Assembly: GCA_041725875.1 (NCBI GenBank)
Contig: JBGRQB010000015.1
Coordinates: forward strand, 1 to 43,816
Direction of reading: 5' to 3'
Length of the DNA: 43,816 nt
DNA from: JBGRQB01 sp041725875
Lineage (GTDB): Bacteria; Bacteroidota; Ignavibacteria; Ignavibacteriales; Melioribacteraceae
Shown here: one piece after another, positions 1 to 7,755 of the stretch
Numbering within the stretch: the first letter of the stretch is position 1
Layout: each line of letters starts with the position of its first letter
Program-made: the position numbers and the translations under genes
The notes under the pieces: generated by a model
Databases searched by the model: none
Told to the model about the DNA's origin: nothing
What the model saw: the letters and a program-made list of their open reading frames with translations, nothing else

Positions 1-127
1 TTTGAGGTGTTGCTTCATGCTCTACAGTAGCATTGATTTTATTCAATCCTAATGCTTCCAAGGTTTTTTTCTGGCGATCGGTACTACCGATTTTGCTCTT
101 GATTTGAGTAATTTTAATCTTAGCCAT
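1..127 (-). CDS. rpmD: 50S ribosomal protein L30 (partial, 3' end outside the window)
   Basis: The first 42 residues are visible, from ATG at 125-127 on the minus strand, beginning MAKIKITQIKSKIGS. The segment with K-T-L-E-A-L-G-L matches the L30 helix that contacts 23S rRNA. L30 belongs to the large-subunit central protuberance region. It starts 10 bases after the rpsE stop, the usual spc-operon order (rpsE-rpmD-rplO). The reading frame is open to base 1, so the stop and the last 15-20 residues lie outside. It is too short for an ordinary ORF search, but identity is clear from the N-terminus and position. Confidence 0.93.
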   Translation of the reverse strand, partial: MAKIKITQIKSKIGSTDRQKKTLEALGLNKINATVEHEATPQ

Positions 128-137
128 TTCCTTAAAA

Positions 138-650
138 TTATCCGTTAAACACTTTATCCAATGAAACACCTCTGTGATCAGCTACAGTATGAGCATCTCT
201 TAATTCTGCAAGAGCTTCGAAAGTAGCTTTCACAAGGTTGTGAGGGTTTGATGAACCTTTTGACTTTGCAAGTACATCTGTTACACCAACACTCTCCAAT
301 ACTGCACGCATTGCACCACCAGCTTTTACCCCGGTACCGTGAGAAGCAGGCTTAATGAAAACCTCAGCCCCTCCATAACGTGCAAGTTGTTCGTGAGGAA
401 TAGTTCCTTTGTAAACTGGTACTTTAATTAAATTCTTTTTAGCAGCTTCTACGCCTTTTGCAATTGCAGTGGTAACTTCGTTTGCTTTACCAAGTCCCCA
501 TCCAACAATTCCGTTCTCGTTTCCTACAACAACAATTGCCGAAAAGCTAAAGGTTCTACCACCTTTTGTTACCTTAGTAACACGATTAATAGCAACTAGC
601 CTATCTTTAAGATCTGCGTCGTTAGTCTTAATATTTTTGATATCTGCCAT
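138..650 (-). CDS. rpsE: 30S ribosomal protein S5
   Basis: 170 residues, the normal S5 length. The N-terminal double-stranded-RNA-binding-like S5 domain contains the loop K-V-T-K-G-G-R-T-F-S-F, where E. coli S5 affects decoding accuracy and spectinomycin response, and the middle carries the strand V-G-W-G-L-G-K-A-N-E-V. The C-terminal half contains A-S-H-G-T-G-V-K-A-G-G. S5 sits at the mRNA entry and decoding region of the small subunit. It begins 5 bases after rplR with ATG and no strong Shine-Dalgarno, so it probably depends on translational coupling. Nothing unusual is seen. Confidence 0.98.
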   Translation of the reverse strand: MADIKNIKTNDADLKDRLVAINRVTKVTKGGRTFSFSAIVVVGNENGIVGWGLGKANEVTTAIAKGVEAAKKNLIKVPVYKGTIPHEQLARYGGAEVFIKPASHGTGVKAGGAMRAVLESVGVTDVLAKSKGSSNPHNLVKATFEALAELRDAHTVADHRGVSLDKVFNG

Positions 651-655
651 AACTA

Positions 656-1012
656 TTAAAATTTAAGGCCACCTTTACGAGCAGCGTCCGCTAAAGATTT
701 AACTCTACCATGGTATAAATAACCATTTCTATCAAATACAACGCTAGTAATTCCAGCAGTAGCAGCTTTTTCAGCGATAGCTTGTCCTACTAGTTCAGCT
801 TGCTCATTTTTAGTTACGCTTTTCTCAGCAATTTCTTTAATTAAAGAGCTTGTAGCAACTAAAGTTTTTCCTGATAGATCATCGATTAATTGTACTGAAA
901 TCTGCTTGTTAGAACGAAAAACTGACATTCTTGGTCTTTCAGCAGTTCCAGAAACAGACTTACGAATTCTTCTTTTTATTCTAAGTCTTCTTTCTTGCTT
1001 AGTTAAAGCCAT
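656..1012 (-). CDS. rplR: 50S ribosomal protein L18
   Basis: 118 residues, typical of L18, the 5S rRNA-binding protein of the central protuberance. The basic N-terminus (R-R-L-R-I-K-R-R-I-R-K) is followed by R-P-R-M-S-V-F-R-S-N-K, the conserved 5S rRNA-binding segment, and the C-terminus has F-D-R-N-G-Y-L-Y-H-G-R-V-K. It lies 21 bases after rplF and 5 bases before rpsE, matching the spc operon order. A 93-residue frame on the opposite strand is only a shadow. Confidence 0.98.
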   Translation of the reverse strand: MALTKQERRLRIKRRIRKSVSGTAERPRMSVFRSNKQISVQLIDDLSGKTLVATSSLIKEIAEKSVTKNEQAELVGQAIAEKAATAGITSVVFDRNGYLYHGRVKSLADAARKGGLKF

Positions 1013-1033
1013 AATTTACTTGTTTTTTATAAA

Positions 1034-1570
1034 TTATTTACCCGCAGATTTACCAGCTTTTCTTCTAAGCTGTTCACCAACAAATTTAACACCCTTACCT
1101 TTATACGGCTCAGGTTTTCTGAATGATCTGATTTTTGCGGCAACCATACCAACAAGCTCTTTATCAATACCAGACACTACAATCTGAGTCGGAGTAGGTA
1201 CTTCAATTGTAATTTCAGGTGACGGATCAAAATAGATTGGATGTGAGTAACCAATGGTTAATAACAAATTTTTTCCTTTTAATTCAGCACGGTAACCAAC
1301 ACCAACTATGTTTAAAGTCTTTTTGAATCCATGAGAAACACCTTCTACCATATTGTTAAGAAGAGCTCTAGTTAAACCGTGGAGTGCTCTATTTTCTTTA
1401 TGATCATTTGGACGTTTTACTAATAGTTCGTCGCCTTCAACTTCCACGGTGATGTTAGGGTGAATTTCTCTTTCTAACTCCCCTAATTTCCCTTTGACAT
1501 TTACTTTTGCGCCGTTGATGGCTACAGTAACGTCTTTTATGTTAATCGGTTTCTTACCTATTCTTGACAC
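1034..1570 (-). CDS. rplF: 50S ribosomal protein L6
   Basis: 178 residues, as expected for L6, which binds 23S rRNA near the factor-binding stalk. Two tandem L6 folds are visible. The N-terminus is M-S-R-I-G-K-K-P-I. The C-terminal motif is G-I-D-K-E-L-V-G-M-V-A-A-K-I-R, followed by R-K-P-E-P-Y-K-G-K-G, the rRNA-contacting end. The start is GTG at 1568-1570, supported by a GGAG box 7 bases upstream and by agreement with the canonical N-terminus. It sits between rpsH and rplR with 21-base gaps on both sides. Confidence 0.98.
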   Translation of the reverse strand: MSRIGKKPINIKDVTVAINGAKVNVKGKLGELEREIHPNITVEVEGDELLVKRPNDHKENRALHGLTRALLNNMVEGVSHGFKKTLNIVGVGYRAELKGKNLLLTIGYSHPIYFDPSPEITIEVPTPTQIVVSGIDKELVGMVAAKIRSFRKPEPYKGKGVKFVGEQLRRKAGKSAGK

Positions 1571-1591
1571 TTTGTCACTCCGTTAAAAATT

Positions 1592-1987
1592 TTACCAAAT
1601 GTGGCAGATAACTTCACCGCCAACTGCTTCTTTTCTCGCTTGTTTATCAGTCATTAAGCCTTTTGATGTTGATATAAAGGCTACACCTAAACCATTTAAT
1701 ACTCTAGGAACGTTATCTTTAGCAACATATTCTCTTAATCCAGGAGTACTAATTCTTTTCAATCCTGATATTGAAGGAACTTCATCAACATACTTTAATG
1801 AGATAGTAATAACATTTTGTTTATTATCTTCAGTTACACTGAAATCTGTAATGAAGTTATTTTCTTTCAATAACTCAGCCATTCTAACTTTCATATTAGA
1901 TGACGGAATGTTAACAATTTTTTTACTTGCTTTTACAGCGTTTCTTACTCTTGTCAAGAAATCCGCTATCGGATCTGTAACAGCCAT
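1592..1987 (-). CDS. rpsH: 30S ribosomal protein S8
   Basis: 131 residues, the usual S8 length. The N-terminus, with D-P-I-A-D-F-L-T-R-V-R-N-A, is the classic S8 signature. The C-terminal S-T-S-K-G-L-M-T-D-K-Q-A-R segment and the end G-G-E-V-I-C-H-I-W bind helix 21 of 16S rRNA. In E. coli S8 also represses the spc operon by binding the rplX-rplE region of its mRNA; I cannot confirm such a site here by eye. It lies 19 bases after rpsN. Confidence 0.98.
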   Translation of the reverse strand: MAVTDPIADFLTRVRNAVKASKKIVNIPSSNMKVRMAELLKENNFITDFSVTEDNKQNVITISLKYVDEVPSISGLKRISTPGLREYVAKDNVPRVLNGLGVAFISTSKGLMTDKQARKEAVGGEVICHIW

Positions 1988-2006
1988 TTACTATACTCCT
2001 AATCTT

Positions 2007-2276
2007 TTACCAACTGGATTTTTTAACGCCTGGTAACTCGCCTCTAAGGGCCATTTCTCTAAGAACCAAACGTGAAATACCAAATTTTCTATAAAAACCT
2101 CTACCTCTACCAGTGAACTGACATCTGTTGTGCAATCTTACCGGTGACGCATTTTTAGGCAATTTCTGAAGTTCTTCGTAATCACCATTTTCTTTAAGCT
2201 CTTTTCTAAGCTCAGCATATTTTGCAACTAATTTTTGTCTTTTAGCTTCTCTAGCTATTATACTTTTTCTTGCCAT
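2007..2276 (-). CDS. rpsN: 30S ribosomal protein S14, zinc-independent form
   Basis: 89 residues. The C-terminal part holds R-C-Q-F-T-G-R-G-R-G-F-Y-R-K-F-G-I-S-R, the S14 signature that binds the 3' major domain of 16S rRNA in the small-subunit head. Only one Cys is present, and the two C-x-x-C pairs of the short zinc-binding form are absent, so this is the longer zinc-free (C-minus) type. It lies between rplE (11-base gap) and rpsH (19-base gap) and begins with ATG. Confidence 0.97.
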   Translation of the reverse strand: MARKSIIAREAKRQKLVAKYAELRKELKENGDYEELQKLPKNASPVRLHNRCQFTGRGRGFYRKFGISRLVLREMALRGELPGVKKSSW

Positions 2277-2287
2277 ACAAATATACC

Positions 2288-2902
2288 TTATCCAGCATTT
2301 TTAATTTGTTTTTTTACAAATGGAAAACCGAAAGCTTTTAATAATTCATAAGCTTCATTATCAGTTTTAGCAGAAGTAACAAAAGTTACATCCATTCCTA
2401 ATACTTTTGTTACTTTATCAATGTCAATTTCAGGGAAGATGATTTGTTCTTTTACACCCATAGTGTAATTTCCTCTTCCGTCAAATGATTTATCAGAAAT
2501 TCCTCTAAAGTCTCTTACACGTGGGAAAGCTACAGAAATTAGTCTGTCTAAAAATTCAAACATTCTCTCTCTTCTAAGTGTAACCTTAGCGCCAATTTTC
2601 ATTCCTTCGCGAAGTTTAAAGTTAGAAATCGCTTTTTTAGCTTTTCTGACACTGGCTTTCTGGCCAGTAATAGTTTCTAAATCTTTAATAGCTTCGTCTA
2701 ATACTTTTGAGTCCTGAACAGCAGCACCAACACCCATATTTACAACTATTTTTTCAAGTCTTGGTACTTGCATAATTGATTTGTAGCCAAATTTTTCTTT
2801 AAGCGTACCTTTAATTTCTTCACGGTACTTAGTGTCCAACCTTGGAACTATTTTTTCTTCAACTACTTTTTCTTCTTTTTTAGCTTTATCTTTCTTCGCC
2901 AT
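2288..2902 (-). CDS. rplE: 50S ribosomal protein L5 with charged N-terminal extension
   Basis: 204 residues, against about 180 in most bacteria. The L5 fold starts near residue 23 and includes Q-V-P-R-L-E-K-I-V-V-N-M-G-V-G and L-R-E-G-M-K-I-G-A-K-V-T-L-R, followed by F-R-G-I-S and the C-terminal E-A-Y-E-L-L-K-A-F-G-F-P-F. L5 binds 5S rRNA and contacts P-site tRNA. The first 20 or so residues are almost all Lys, Glu, Ala and Asp, and would project from the domain. ATG is at 2900-2902, 30 bases after rplX. Confidence 0.97.
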   Translation of the reverse strand: MAKKDKAKKEEKVVEEKIVPRLDTKYREEIKGTLKEKFGYKSIMQVPRLEKIVVNMGVGAAVQDSKVLDEAIKDLETITGQKASVRKAKKAISNFKLREGMKIGAKVTLRRERMFEFLDRLISVAFPRVRDFRGISDKSFDGRGNYTMGVKEQIIFPEIDIDKVTKVLGMDVTFVTSAKTDNEAYELLKAFGFPFVKKQIKNAG

Positions 2903-2932
2903 AGTGTTTTATCATCCCTATGATAGATATTA

Positions 2933-3256
2933 TTATAACATTTCACCAGTTAGTTTACTAACTCTTTCGCGTACTTTTTTTCCAGTTTTATCGTCAATGA
3001 TAACTTTTTTACCAATCTTAGTTGGTTCATTTTTTTTAGGATCAAGTAACATCACATTAGAAGCATCAATTGGAGCCTCTATTTCCAAGATTCCGCCTTG
3101 CGGATTACTTTGATTAGGTTTTGTGTGTCTTTTCCTAAGATTTACACCTTCAATAATTACACGGTTAGTTTTAGGAAAAACCTTCAATACTTTTCCGGTT
3201 TTGCCTTTATTATTTCCGGCAATAACAATTACATTATCTTCTTTACGAATTTTCAT
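2933..3256 (-). CDS. rplX: 50S ribosomal protein L24
   Basis: 107 residues, normal for L24, an assembly initiator that binds the 5' end of 23S rRNA near the exit tunnel. The KOW motif is at the N-terminus (K-E-D-N-V-I-V-I-A-G-N-N-K-G-K-T-G-K-V). N-L-R-K-R-H-T-K-P and G-G-I-L-E-I-E-A-P-I are also typical. It lies 25 bases after rplN and 30 bases before rplE. Confidence 0.98.
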   Translation of the reverse strand: MKIRKEDNVIVIAGNNKGKTGKVLKVFPKTNRVIIEGVNLRKRHTKPNQSNPQGGILEIEAPIDASNVMLLDPKKNEPTKIGKKVIIDDKTGKKVRERVSKLTGEML

Positions 3257-3281
3257 CTTATTGAAATCCTATATCTTCTCT

Positions 3282-3650
3282 TTATAATACTTCTGGTGCT
3301 AAAGAAATAATTTTCATAAATTTCTTTTCTCTAAGCTCTCTTGCAACCGGTCCAAAGATACGAGTACCTTTTGGTTCGTTGTTGTCATTAATTAGAACAG
3401 CAGCATTTTCATCAAATCGGATATATGAACCGTCGTTTCTGCGAGTCTCTTTCTTTGTTCTAACTATAACCGCTCTTGAAAGTGTACCTTTCTTAACGTT
3501 TCCGTTAGGAATCGCAGCTTTAACAGTAACAACAACTATATCACCTACACCAGCATATTGCTTATTGCTACCACCTAAAACACGAATGCATCTTACTTTT
3601 TTTGCACCTGAATTATCTGCTACTACTAAGTTGGATTCTTCTTGTATCAT
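3282..3650 (-). CDS. rplN: 50S ribosomal protein L14
   Basis: 122 residues, exactly the common L14 length. Typical segments are M-I-Q-E-E-S, then A-D-N-S-G-A-K-K-V-R-C-I-R-V-L-G-G, and F-G-P-V-A-R-E-L-R at the C-terminal end. L14 forms an intersubunit bridge with 16S helix 14 next to L19 and is the docking site of the silencing factor RsfS. It is the first L-protein after rpsQ, 27 bases downstream of its stop, with ATG at 3648-3650. Confidence 0.98.
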   Translation of the reverse strand: MIQEESNLVVADNSGAKKVRCIRVLGGSNKQYAGVGDIVVVTVKAAIPNGNVKKGTLSRAVIVRTKKETRRNDGSYIRFDENAAVLINDNNEPKGTRIFGPVARELREKKFMKIISLAPEVL

Positions 3651-3677
3651 TTTCCTTACTCCTTATCGCGGTATCAA

Positions 3678-3935
3678 TTACTTAGCTTTTTCAACGATTT
3701 CAACTAGACGCCATTTTTTATTTTTACTTAATGGTCTAGTTTCCATTACTTTGACAACATCACCAACGTTGCATTCATTTTTTTCGTCGTGAGCCATTAA
3801 TTTAGTTGTTTTCTTAAAGTATTTCTTGTAAAGAGGGTGTGCAACCTTTCTCTCGATTGCAATGGAAATACTCTTATCCATTTTATTACTAACAACTACA
3901 CCAACTCTAGTTTTTCTTAACCCACGTGTTTCCAT
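3678..3935 (-). CDS. rpsQ: 30S ribosomal protein S17
   Basis: 85 residues, usual for S17, an OB-fold protein that binds 16S rRNA helices 7 and 11 early in assembly. The N-terminal R-G-L-R-K-T-R-V-G-V-V-V-S-N-K-M-D-K-S-I is the family signature. H-P-L-Y-K-K-Y and the T-R-P-L-S-K-N-K-K-W-R segment are also conserved. It starts with ATG 21 bases after rpmC and precedes rplN. Confidence 0.98.
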   Translation of the reverse strand: METRGLRKTRVGVVVSNKMDKSISIAIERKVAHPLYKKYFKKTTKLMAHDEKNECNVGDVVKVMETRPLSKNKKWRLVEIVEKAK

Positions 3936-3956
3936 AACTAATCGTTAGCTCCTTTT

Positions 3957-4172
3957 TTATTTAGATTCCGTTTTAACATTTACTTCAAGTTCTCTTTCTC
4001 TGAGAACTGTTTTCATTTTGGCTACATCTTTGCGAACAAGATTTAATTTAGCCGTATTAGTTAATTGTTTTAATGCATGTTGGAATCTTAAATCAACTAA
4101 ATTATTTTCTTCTTCAACTATTCTTTTCTTTAATTCTTCGCTACTCATTTCACGAATTTCATAAATCTTCAT
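3957..4172 (-). CDS. rpmC: 50S ribosomal protein L29
   Basis: 71 residues forming a two-helix hairpin, typical of L29. The motif L-R-F-Q-H-A-L-K-Q-L-T-N-T-A followed by V-R-K-D-V-A-K-M-K-T-V-L-R-E-R marks the family. L29 stands beside L23 at the tunnel exit and takes part in docking signal recognition particle and trigger factor. It starts with ATG 15 bases after rplP. The last dozen residues are a loose charged tail. Confidence 0.97.
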   Translation of the reverse strand: MKIYEIREMSSEELKKRIVEEENNLVDLRFQHALKQLTNTAKLNLVRKDVAKMKTVLRERELEVNVKTESK

Positions 4173-4187
4173 TCTTAACCTTCTCCG

Positions 4188-4604
4188 TTATTCGTAATCA
4201 GGTCTAACTACCATTTTACATTTAATTGGCAATTTATGGGAAGCAATTTTAAATGCTTCAGTTGCAATTGCTTTATCAACACCTGCAATTTCAAACATAA
4301 TCCTTCCAGGTTTAACAACTGCTACCCAATGATCTGGAGCACCTTTACCTTTACCCATTCTAGTTTCTAATGGTTTTTTAGTATATGGTTTATCTGGGAA
4401 AATTCTAATCCAAGATTTACCATCTCTTTTTGTTCTTCTTGAAATAGCAACCCTGCAAGCTTCTATTTGTCTACTTGTGATCCAGCCTGGCTCAAGTGCC
4501 TTTAATCCGAAATCACCGAAAGCAACAGTACTTCCTCTGTAAGCTTTACCTTTATTTCTTCCACGGTGTGCTTTTCTATATTTAACTCTTTTTGGCATTA
4601 ACAT
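4188..4604 (-). CDS. rplP: 50S ribosomal protein L16
   Basis: 138 residues, normal for L16. The start M-L-M-P-K-R-V-K-Y-R-K-A-H-R-G-R is canonical, so the first ATG at 4602-4604 is kept although a second ATG lies two codons on. The loop with R-M-G-K-G-K-G-A-P-D-H-W-V-A contains the tip that reaches the A-site and peptidyl-transferase region, including the Arg that is hydroxylated in E. coli L16. It is a late assembly protein. The gap to rpsC upstream is 21 bases. Confidence 0.98.
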   Translation of the reverse strand: MLMPKRVKYRKAHRGRNKGKAYRGSTVAFGDFGLKALEPGWITSRQIEACRVAISRRTKRDGKSWIRIFPDKPYTKKPLETRMGKGKGAPDHWVAVVKPGRIMFEIAGVDKAIATEAFKIASHKLPIKCKMVVRPDYE

Positions 4605-4625
4605 AGCGATTTTACCTCAAAACTT

Positions 4626-5267
4626 TTAGTCTGACAATCTTTTACCTAATATTTCACCTCTACAGATCCACACTTTTACACCTATCGCACCATAAATTGT
4701 GTGAGAAGTAGCAGTTGCGTAATCTATGTCAGCTCTGATAGTATGTAATGGTGTTCTGCCGTCTTTATATCTTTCAGATCTCGCCATTTCAGCGCCACCA
4801 AGTCTACCTGAACACTCAACTTTGATGCCTTCAGCACCCATTCTCATAGCTGATTGAATAGCTTGTTTCATTGCTCTACGGAAAGAGATTCTTCCCTGTA
4901 ACTGATTTGCAATGTTTTCAGCAACCAGATTTGCATCCAGTTCCGGACGTTTAATTTCACTAATTTGAACTTTTACTTCTTTAGAAGTAATTTTCTTTAA
5001 TTCTTGTTCTAGCTGTGCTATTTCTTTTCCGCTCTTACCAATAACCACACCTGGTCTGGAAGTATGAATCGTAACAATAACATTCTTTGAGGTTCTATCA
5101 ATAATAATTCGTGAGATACCAGCTTTTTTTAGTCTCTGGCGAATGTATAACCTAAGCTGTCTGTCTTCTTTTAACTTTCCAGCGTAAGATTTCGCTTCGA
5201 ACCAGTTTGATTCCCAGCCACGAATAACACCAACTCTTAGTCCTATTGGGTTAACTTTTTGTCCCAA
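4626..5267 (-). CDS. rpsC: 30S ribosomal protein S3
   Basis: 213 residues, a compact S3 without the long acidic tail of some relatives. M-G-Q-K-V-N-P-I-G-L-R opens the protein. The KH type II domain has the loop V-V-I-G-K-S-G-K-E-I. The C-terminal domain includes R-R-A-M-K-Q-A-I-Q and G-R-L-G-G-A-E-M-A-R. S3 lines the mRNA entry channel. The start is TTG at 5265-5267; an AGGAGG box 5 bases upstream, overlapping the rplV stop, supports it. Confidence 0.98.
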   Translation of the reverse strand: MGQKVNPIGLRVGVIRGWESNWFEAKSYAGKLKEDRQLRLYIRQRLKKAGISRIIIDRTSKNVIVTIHTSRPGVVIGKSGKEIAQLEQELKKITSKEVKVQISEIKRPELDANLVAENIANQLQGRISFRRAMKQAIQSAMRMGAEGIKVECSGRLGGAEMARSERYKDGRTPLHTIRADIDYATATSHTIYGAIGVKVWICRGEILGKRLSD

Positions 5268-5276
5268 TTGTTCCTC

Positions 5277-5624
5277 CTAATTACCTTTTTTAGCAACAAC
5301 TATTGTTAAATGATTAGATCTTTTCCTAACTCTGTATGCTCTACCCATTGGTGCAGGTAAAATACGCTTTGCAGTAGGACCTTGATCTACATAAACTTCT
5401 TTTACATATAGTTCAGAACTTTCTACTCTTTCATCTTCAAATTTGTTCATTAAATTTGAGATAGCAGACTTCAAAACTTTCTCAGCAGCAATTGAAGCGT
5501 GCTTTTTGTGAAAGTGTAGTGTTTCTAATGCTCTATCTACCTGCATTCCGCGTATCATATCGATAACCAAACGCATTTTTCTAGGTGATGAACTTATGTA
5601 TTTATGTCTTGCTCTAGCTTCCAT
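5277..5624 (-). CDS. rplV: 50S ribosomal protein L22
   Basis: 115 residues. The start E-A-R-A-R-H-K-Y-I and S-P-R-K-M-R-L-V are typical of L22, as is the tunnel hairpin region ending in P-A-P-M-G-R-A-Y-R-V-R-K-R. The hairpin lines the exit tunnel near the macrolide site; no deletion in the hairpin is obvious. It stops with TAG (5277-5279), which overlaps the Shine-Dalgarno of rpsC. The gap to rpsS is 18 bases. Confidence 0.98.
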   Translation of the reverse strand: MEARARHKYISSSPRKMRLVIDMIRGMQVDRALETLHFHKKHASIAAEKVLKSAISNLMNKFEDERVESSELYVKEVYVDQGPTAKRILPAPMGRAYRVRKRSNHLTIVVAKKGN

Positions 5625-5642
5625 TTACTACATCCTCTACAC

Positions 5643-5930
5643 TTATCTAACTTTAGAACCTTTTTCACCTTTTCCACCAGGGTGACTTCTAAATATCCTG
5701 GTTGGTGCAAATTCACCGAATTTATGTCCTACCATGTTTTCTGAAACATAAACAGGAACCATTTGTTTTCCGTTATGCACGGCAACAGTATGACCAACAA
5801 ACTCAGGAGAGATAGTACTTGATCTTGACCAAGTTTTTATAACTTTCTTCTGACCTGATTCATTAAGTGTCACTACTTTTTTAAGTAACTTAACGTCTAT
5901 AAACGGACCTTTTTTAACCGATCTTGGCAT
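5643..5930 (-). CDS. rpsS: 30S ribosomal protein S19
   Basis: 95 residues. M-P-R-S-V-K-K-G-P-F-I-D opens the chain, followed by I-K-T-W-S-R-S-S-T-I-S-P and V-G-H-K-F-G-E-F-A-P-T-R-I-F-R, all hallmark S19 segments. S19 sits in the head of the small subunit with S13 and takes part in the bridge to the large subunit. It starts with ATG 13 bases after rplB. Confidence 0.98.
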   Translation of the reverse strand: MPRSVKKGPFIDVKLLKKVVTLNESGQKKVIKTWSRSSTISPEFVGHTVAVHNGKQMVPVYVSENMVGHKFGEFAPTRIFRSHPGGKGEKGSKVR

Positions 5931-5943
5931 ATCTAATCTCTAT

Positions 5944-6771
5944 TTATTTTTTTCTACGTTTTACAATCAATTTATTAGAAGGGTTTTTCTTCTTACGAGT
6001 CTTAAGACCTTTAGCAGCCTGACCCCAAGGTGATACAGGATGTCCACCACCAGAAGTTTTACCTTCACCACCACCCATCGGGTGATCAACAGGGTTCATA
6101 GCAACACCTCTAACATGAGGTCTTTTACCTAACCATCTGGATCTACCAGCTTTACCTAAGCTGACATTAAAATGATCGCTGTTACCTACAACACCGTATG
6201 TTGCCATACATTCAATATTAACTTTTCTTATCTCGCCAGAAGGCATTTTTAACAATGCATACTTACCTTCTTTTGCATTCAACTGGATTGCAGTACCAGC
6301 TGCTCTACCGAGCTGACCGCCTTTTCCAGGTTTTAATTCTACGTTGTGAATAAAGCTACCCAAAGGCATTTCTTTTAATGGTAGTGCATTACCCACTCTG
6401 ATTTCACTTCCGGTACCTGACTGTATAGTATCACCTACTTTTAATCCGTCAGGAGCAATGATATATCTCTTTTCACCATCAGCATAATTTAATAAAGCAA
6501 TTCTAGCTGATCTGTTCGGATCATACTCAATTGAAAATACTGTTGCATTTACACCGAATTTATTTCTTTTGAAATCTATAATTCTGTATTTTCTTTTATG
6601 ACCGCCACCTCTGTGTCTGGAAGTAATTCTACCTTTGTTATTTCTACCACCAGATTTCTTTAACGATACGGTCAAACTTTTTTCAGGTGTTGACTTAGTA
6701 ATCTCTTCAAAAGTAGAGATTGACATAAATCTAGTACCGGGTGTATTTGGTTTTAATTTTCTAATAGCCAT
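5944..6771 (-). CDS. rplB: 50S ribosomal protein L2
   Basis: 275 residues, normal for L2, which is essential for subunit joining and peptidyl transfer. N-terminal R-H-R-G-G-G-H-K-R-K-Y-R and the C-terminal segment M-N-P-V-D-H-P-M-G-G-G-E-G, holding the conserved His near the peptidyl transferase centre, are present. It ends with a very basic tail, K-L-I-V-K-R-R-K-K. It lies 31 bases after rplW, starting with ATG. Confidence 0.98.
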   Translation of the reverse strand: MAIRKLKPNTPGTRFMSISTFEEITKSTPEKSLTVSLKKSGGRNNKGRITSRHRGGGHKRKYRIIDFKRNKFGVNATVFSIEYDPNRSARIALLNYADGEKRYIIAPDGLKVGDTIQSGTGSEIRVGNALPLKEMPLGSFIHNVELKPGKGGQLGRAAGTAIQLNAKEGKYALLKMPSGEIRKVNIECMATYGVVGNSDHFNVSLGKAGRSRWLGKRPHVRGVAMNPVDHPMGGGEGKTSGGGHPVSPWGQAAKGLKTRKKKNPSNKLIVKRRKK

Positions 6772-6802
6772 TTACTAAAGCTCCATGTCCTGATATTCTC
6801 TA

Positions 6803-7096
6803 CTAAACTTCTCCAAAAAGGTCAATTGTTTGACCATCTTTCACTTCTACGATGGCTTTTTTGAATTTCGGAGTTTTACCAACGAAACGACCTTTTTTTG
6901 TAAATTGTGTCTTAACTTTGCCTTTATACCTTATTGTATTAACAGAAACAACATCAACGTCGAATTTTTCTTTTACAGTTTTTGCAATCTCTATTTTGTT
7001 AGCATCGTAACCAACTATAAAACCGTACTTATTTTCTTTCTCGGTTATTTCCGTCATTTTCTCAGTTATTAAAGGTCTTATAAGTACTTTACGCAT
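6803..7096 (-). CDS. rplW: 50S ribosomal protein L23
   Basis: 97 residues. L-I-R-P-L-I-T-E-K-M-T and the K-E-K-F-D-V-D-V-V-S-V-N-T-I segment define L23; the basic loop following it (R-Y-K-G-K-V-K and G-R-F-V-G-K-T-P-K-F-K-K-A-I-V) reaches into the rRNA. L23 is the main trigger factor and SRP docking site at the tunnel exit. It lies 16 bases after rplD. Confidence 0.98.
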   Translation of the reverse strand: MRKVLIRPLITEKMTEITEKENKYGFIVGYDANKIEIAKTVKEKFDVDVVSVNTIRYKGKVKTQFTKKGRFVGKTPKFKKAIVEVKDGQTIDLFGEV

Positions 7097-7112
7097 ATCT
7101 TAACCTAATGCC

Positions 7113-7742
7113 TTAATTTTTTAAATATTTCTCGATAGTTTCAATGGCACCTTTTTGAAGTACCAATACCTGGTTATTCAATATATCGTATGTTGATGCT
7201 TTGTCAGCTTCTAATATTTTTACACGATCTATATTTCTTCCAGCTTTGTACACATTTTCGCGCAAACCATTCGTTAAAAATAAGGATTTTTTTCCTAAAA
7301 TGTTTAACTTTTTCATAATTTCTGCGAATTCTGTTGTTTTTGGAGTATCAAAATTGAAATCTTCCAATACAACTATCTGGCTTGCTTTTGCTTTGTAAGA
7401 TAACGCAGAAACTCTAGCAAGTCTTCTAACTTTTTTATTCAACTTTTGGCGATAGTTTCTAGGTTTTGGGCCAAAAATAGTTCCGCCACCAACCCATAAA
7501 GGTGATCTCACTGTACCAGCTCTGGCACCACCACGACCTTTTTGCTTCCATGGCTTTCTACCACCACCACGCACTTCATTTCTTTCCTTGGCTTTTGATG
7601 TTCCTTGTCTCTGGTTAGCTAAATAAGCTTTCACTGCCAAGTATATTACGTGATCATTAGGTTCTATAGCAAAAATATCATCTGCTAATTCTATGCTTTC
7701 GCCTGATTTAGAACCGTCAATTTTATATACATCTAACTTCAT
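7113..7742 (-). CDS. rplD: 50S ribosomal protein L4
   Basis: 209 residues from ATG at 7740-7742. The frame stays open 10 codons further upstream to a TTG at 7772, but that would overlap the end of rplC, lacks a ribosome-binding site, and adds residues unlike any L4, so I chose M-K-L-D-V-Y-K-I-D-G. The tunnel loop is clear: R-G-G-G-R-K-P-W-K-Q-K-G-R-G-G-A-R-A-G followed by R-S-P-L-W-V-G-G-G. In E. coli L4 also represses the S10 operon; no matching leader was recognised before rpsJ. The gap to rplC is 13 bases. Confidence 0.96.
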   Translation of the reverse strand: MKLDVYKIDGSKSGESIELADDIFAIEPNDHVIYLAVKAYLANQRQGTSKAKERNEVRGGGRKPWKQKGRGGARAGTVRSPLWVGGGTIFGPKPRNYRQKLNKKVRRLARVSALSYKAKASQIVVLEDFNFDTPKTTEFAEIMKKLNILGKKSLFLTNGLRENVYKAGRNIDRVKILEADKASTYDILNNQVLVLQKGAIETIEKYLKN

Positions 7743-7755
7743 CGTATACCAGCTT

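Noticed and set aside
1599..2036. 145-residue plus-strand frame opposite rpsH
   Set aside because: Composition and position show it is a shadow of rpsH; no ribosome site and no protein-like motifs.
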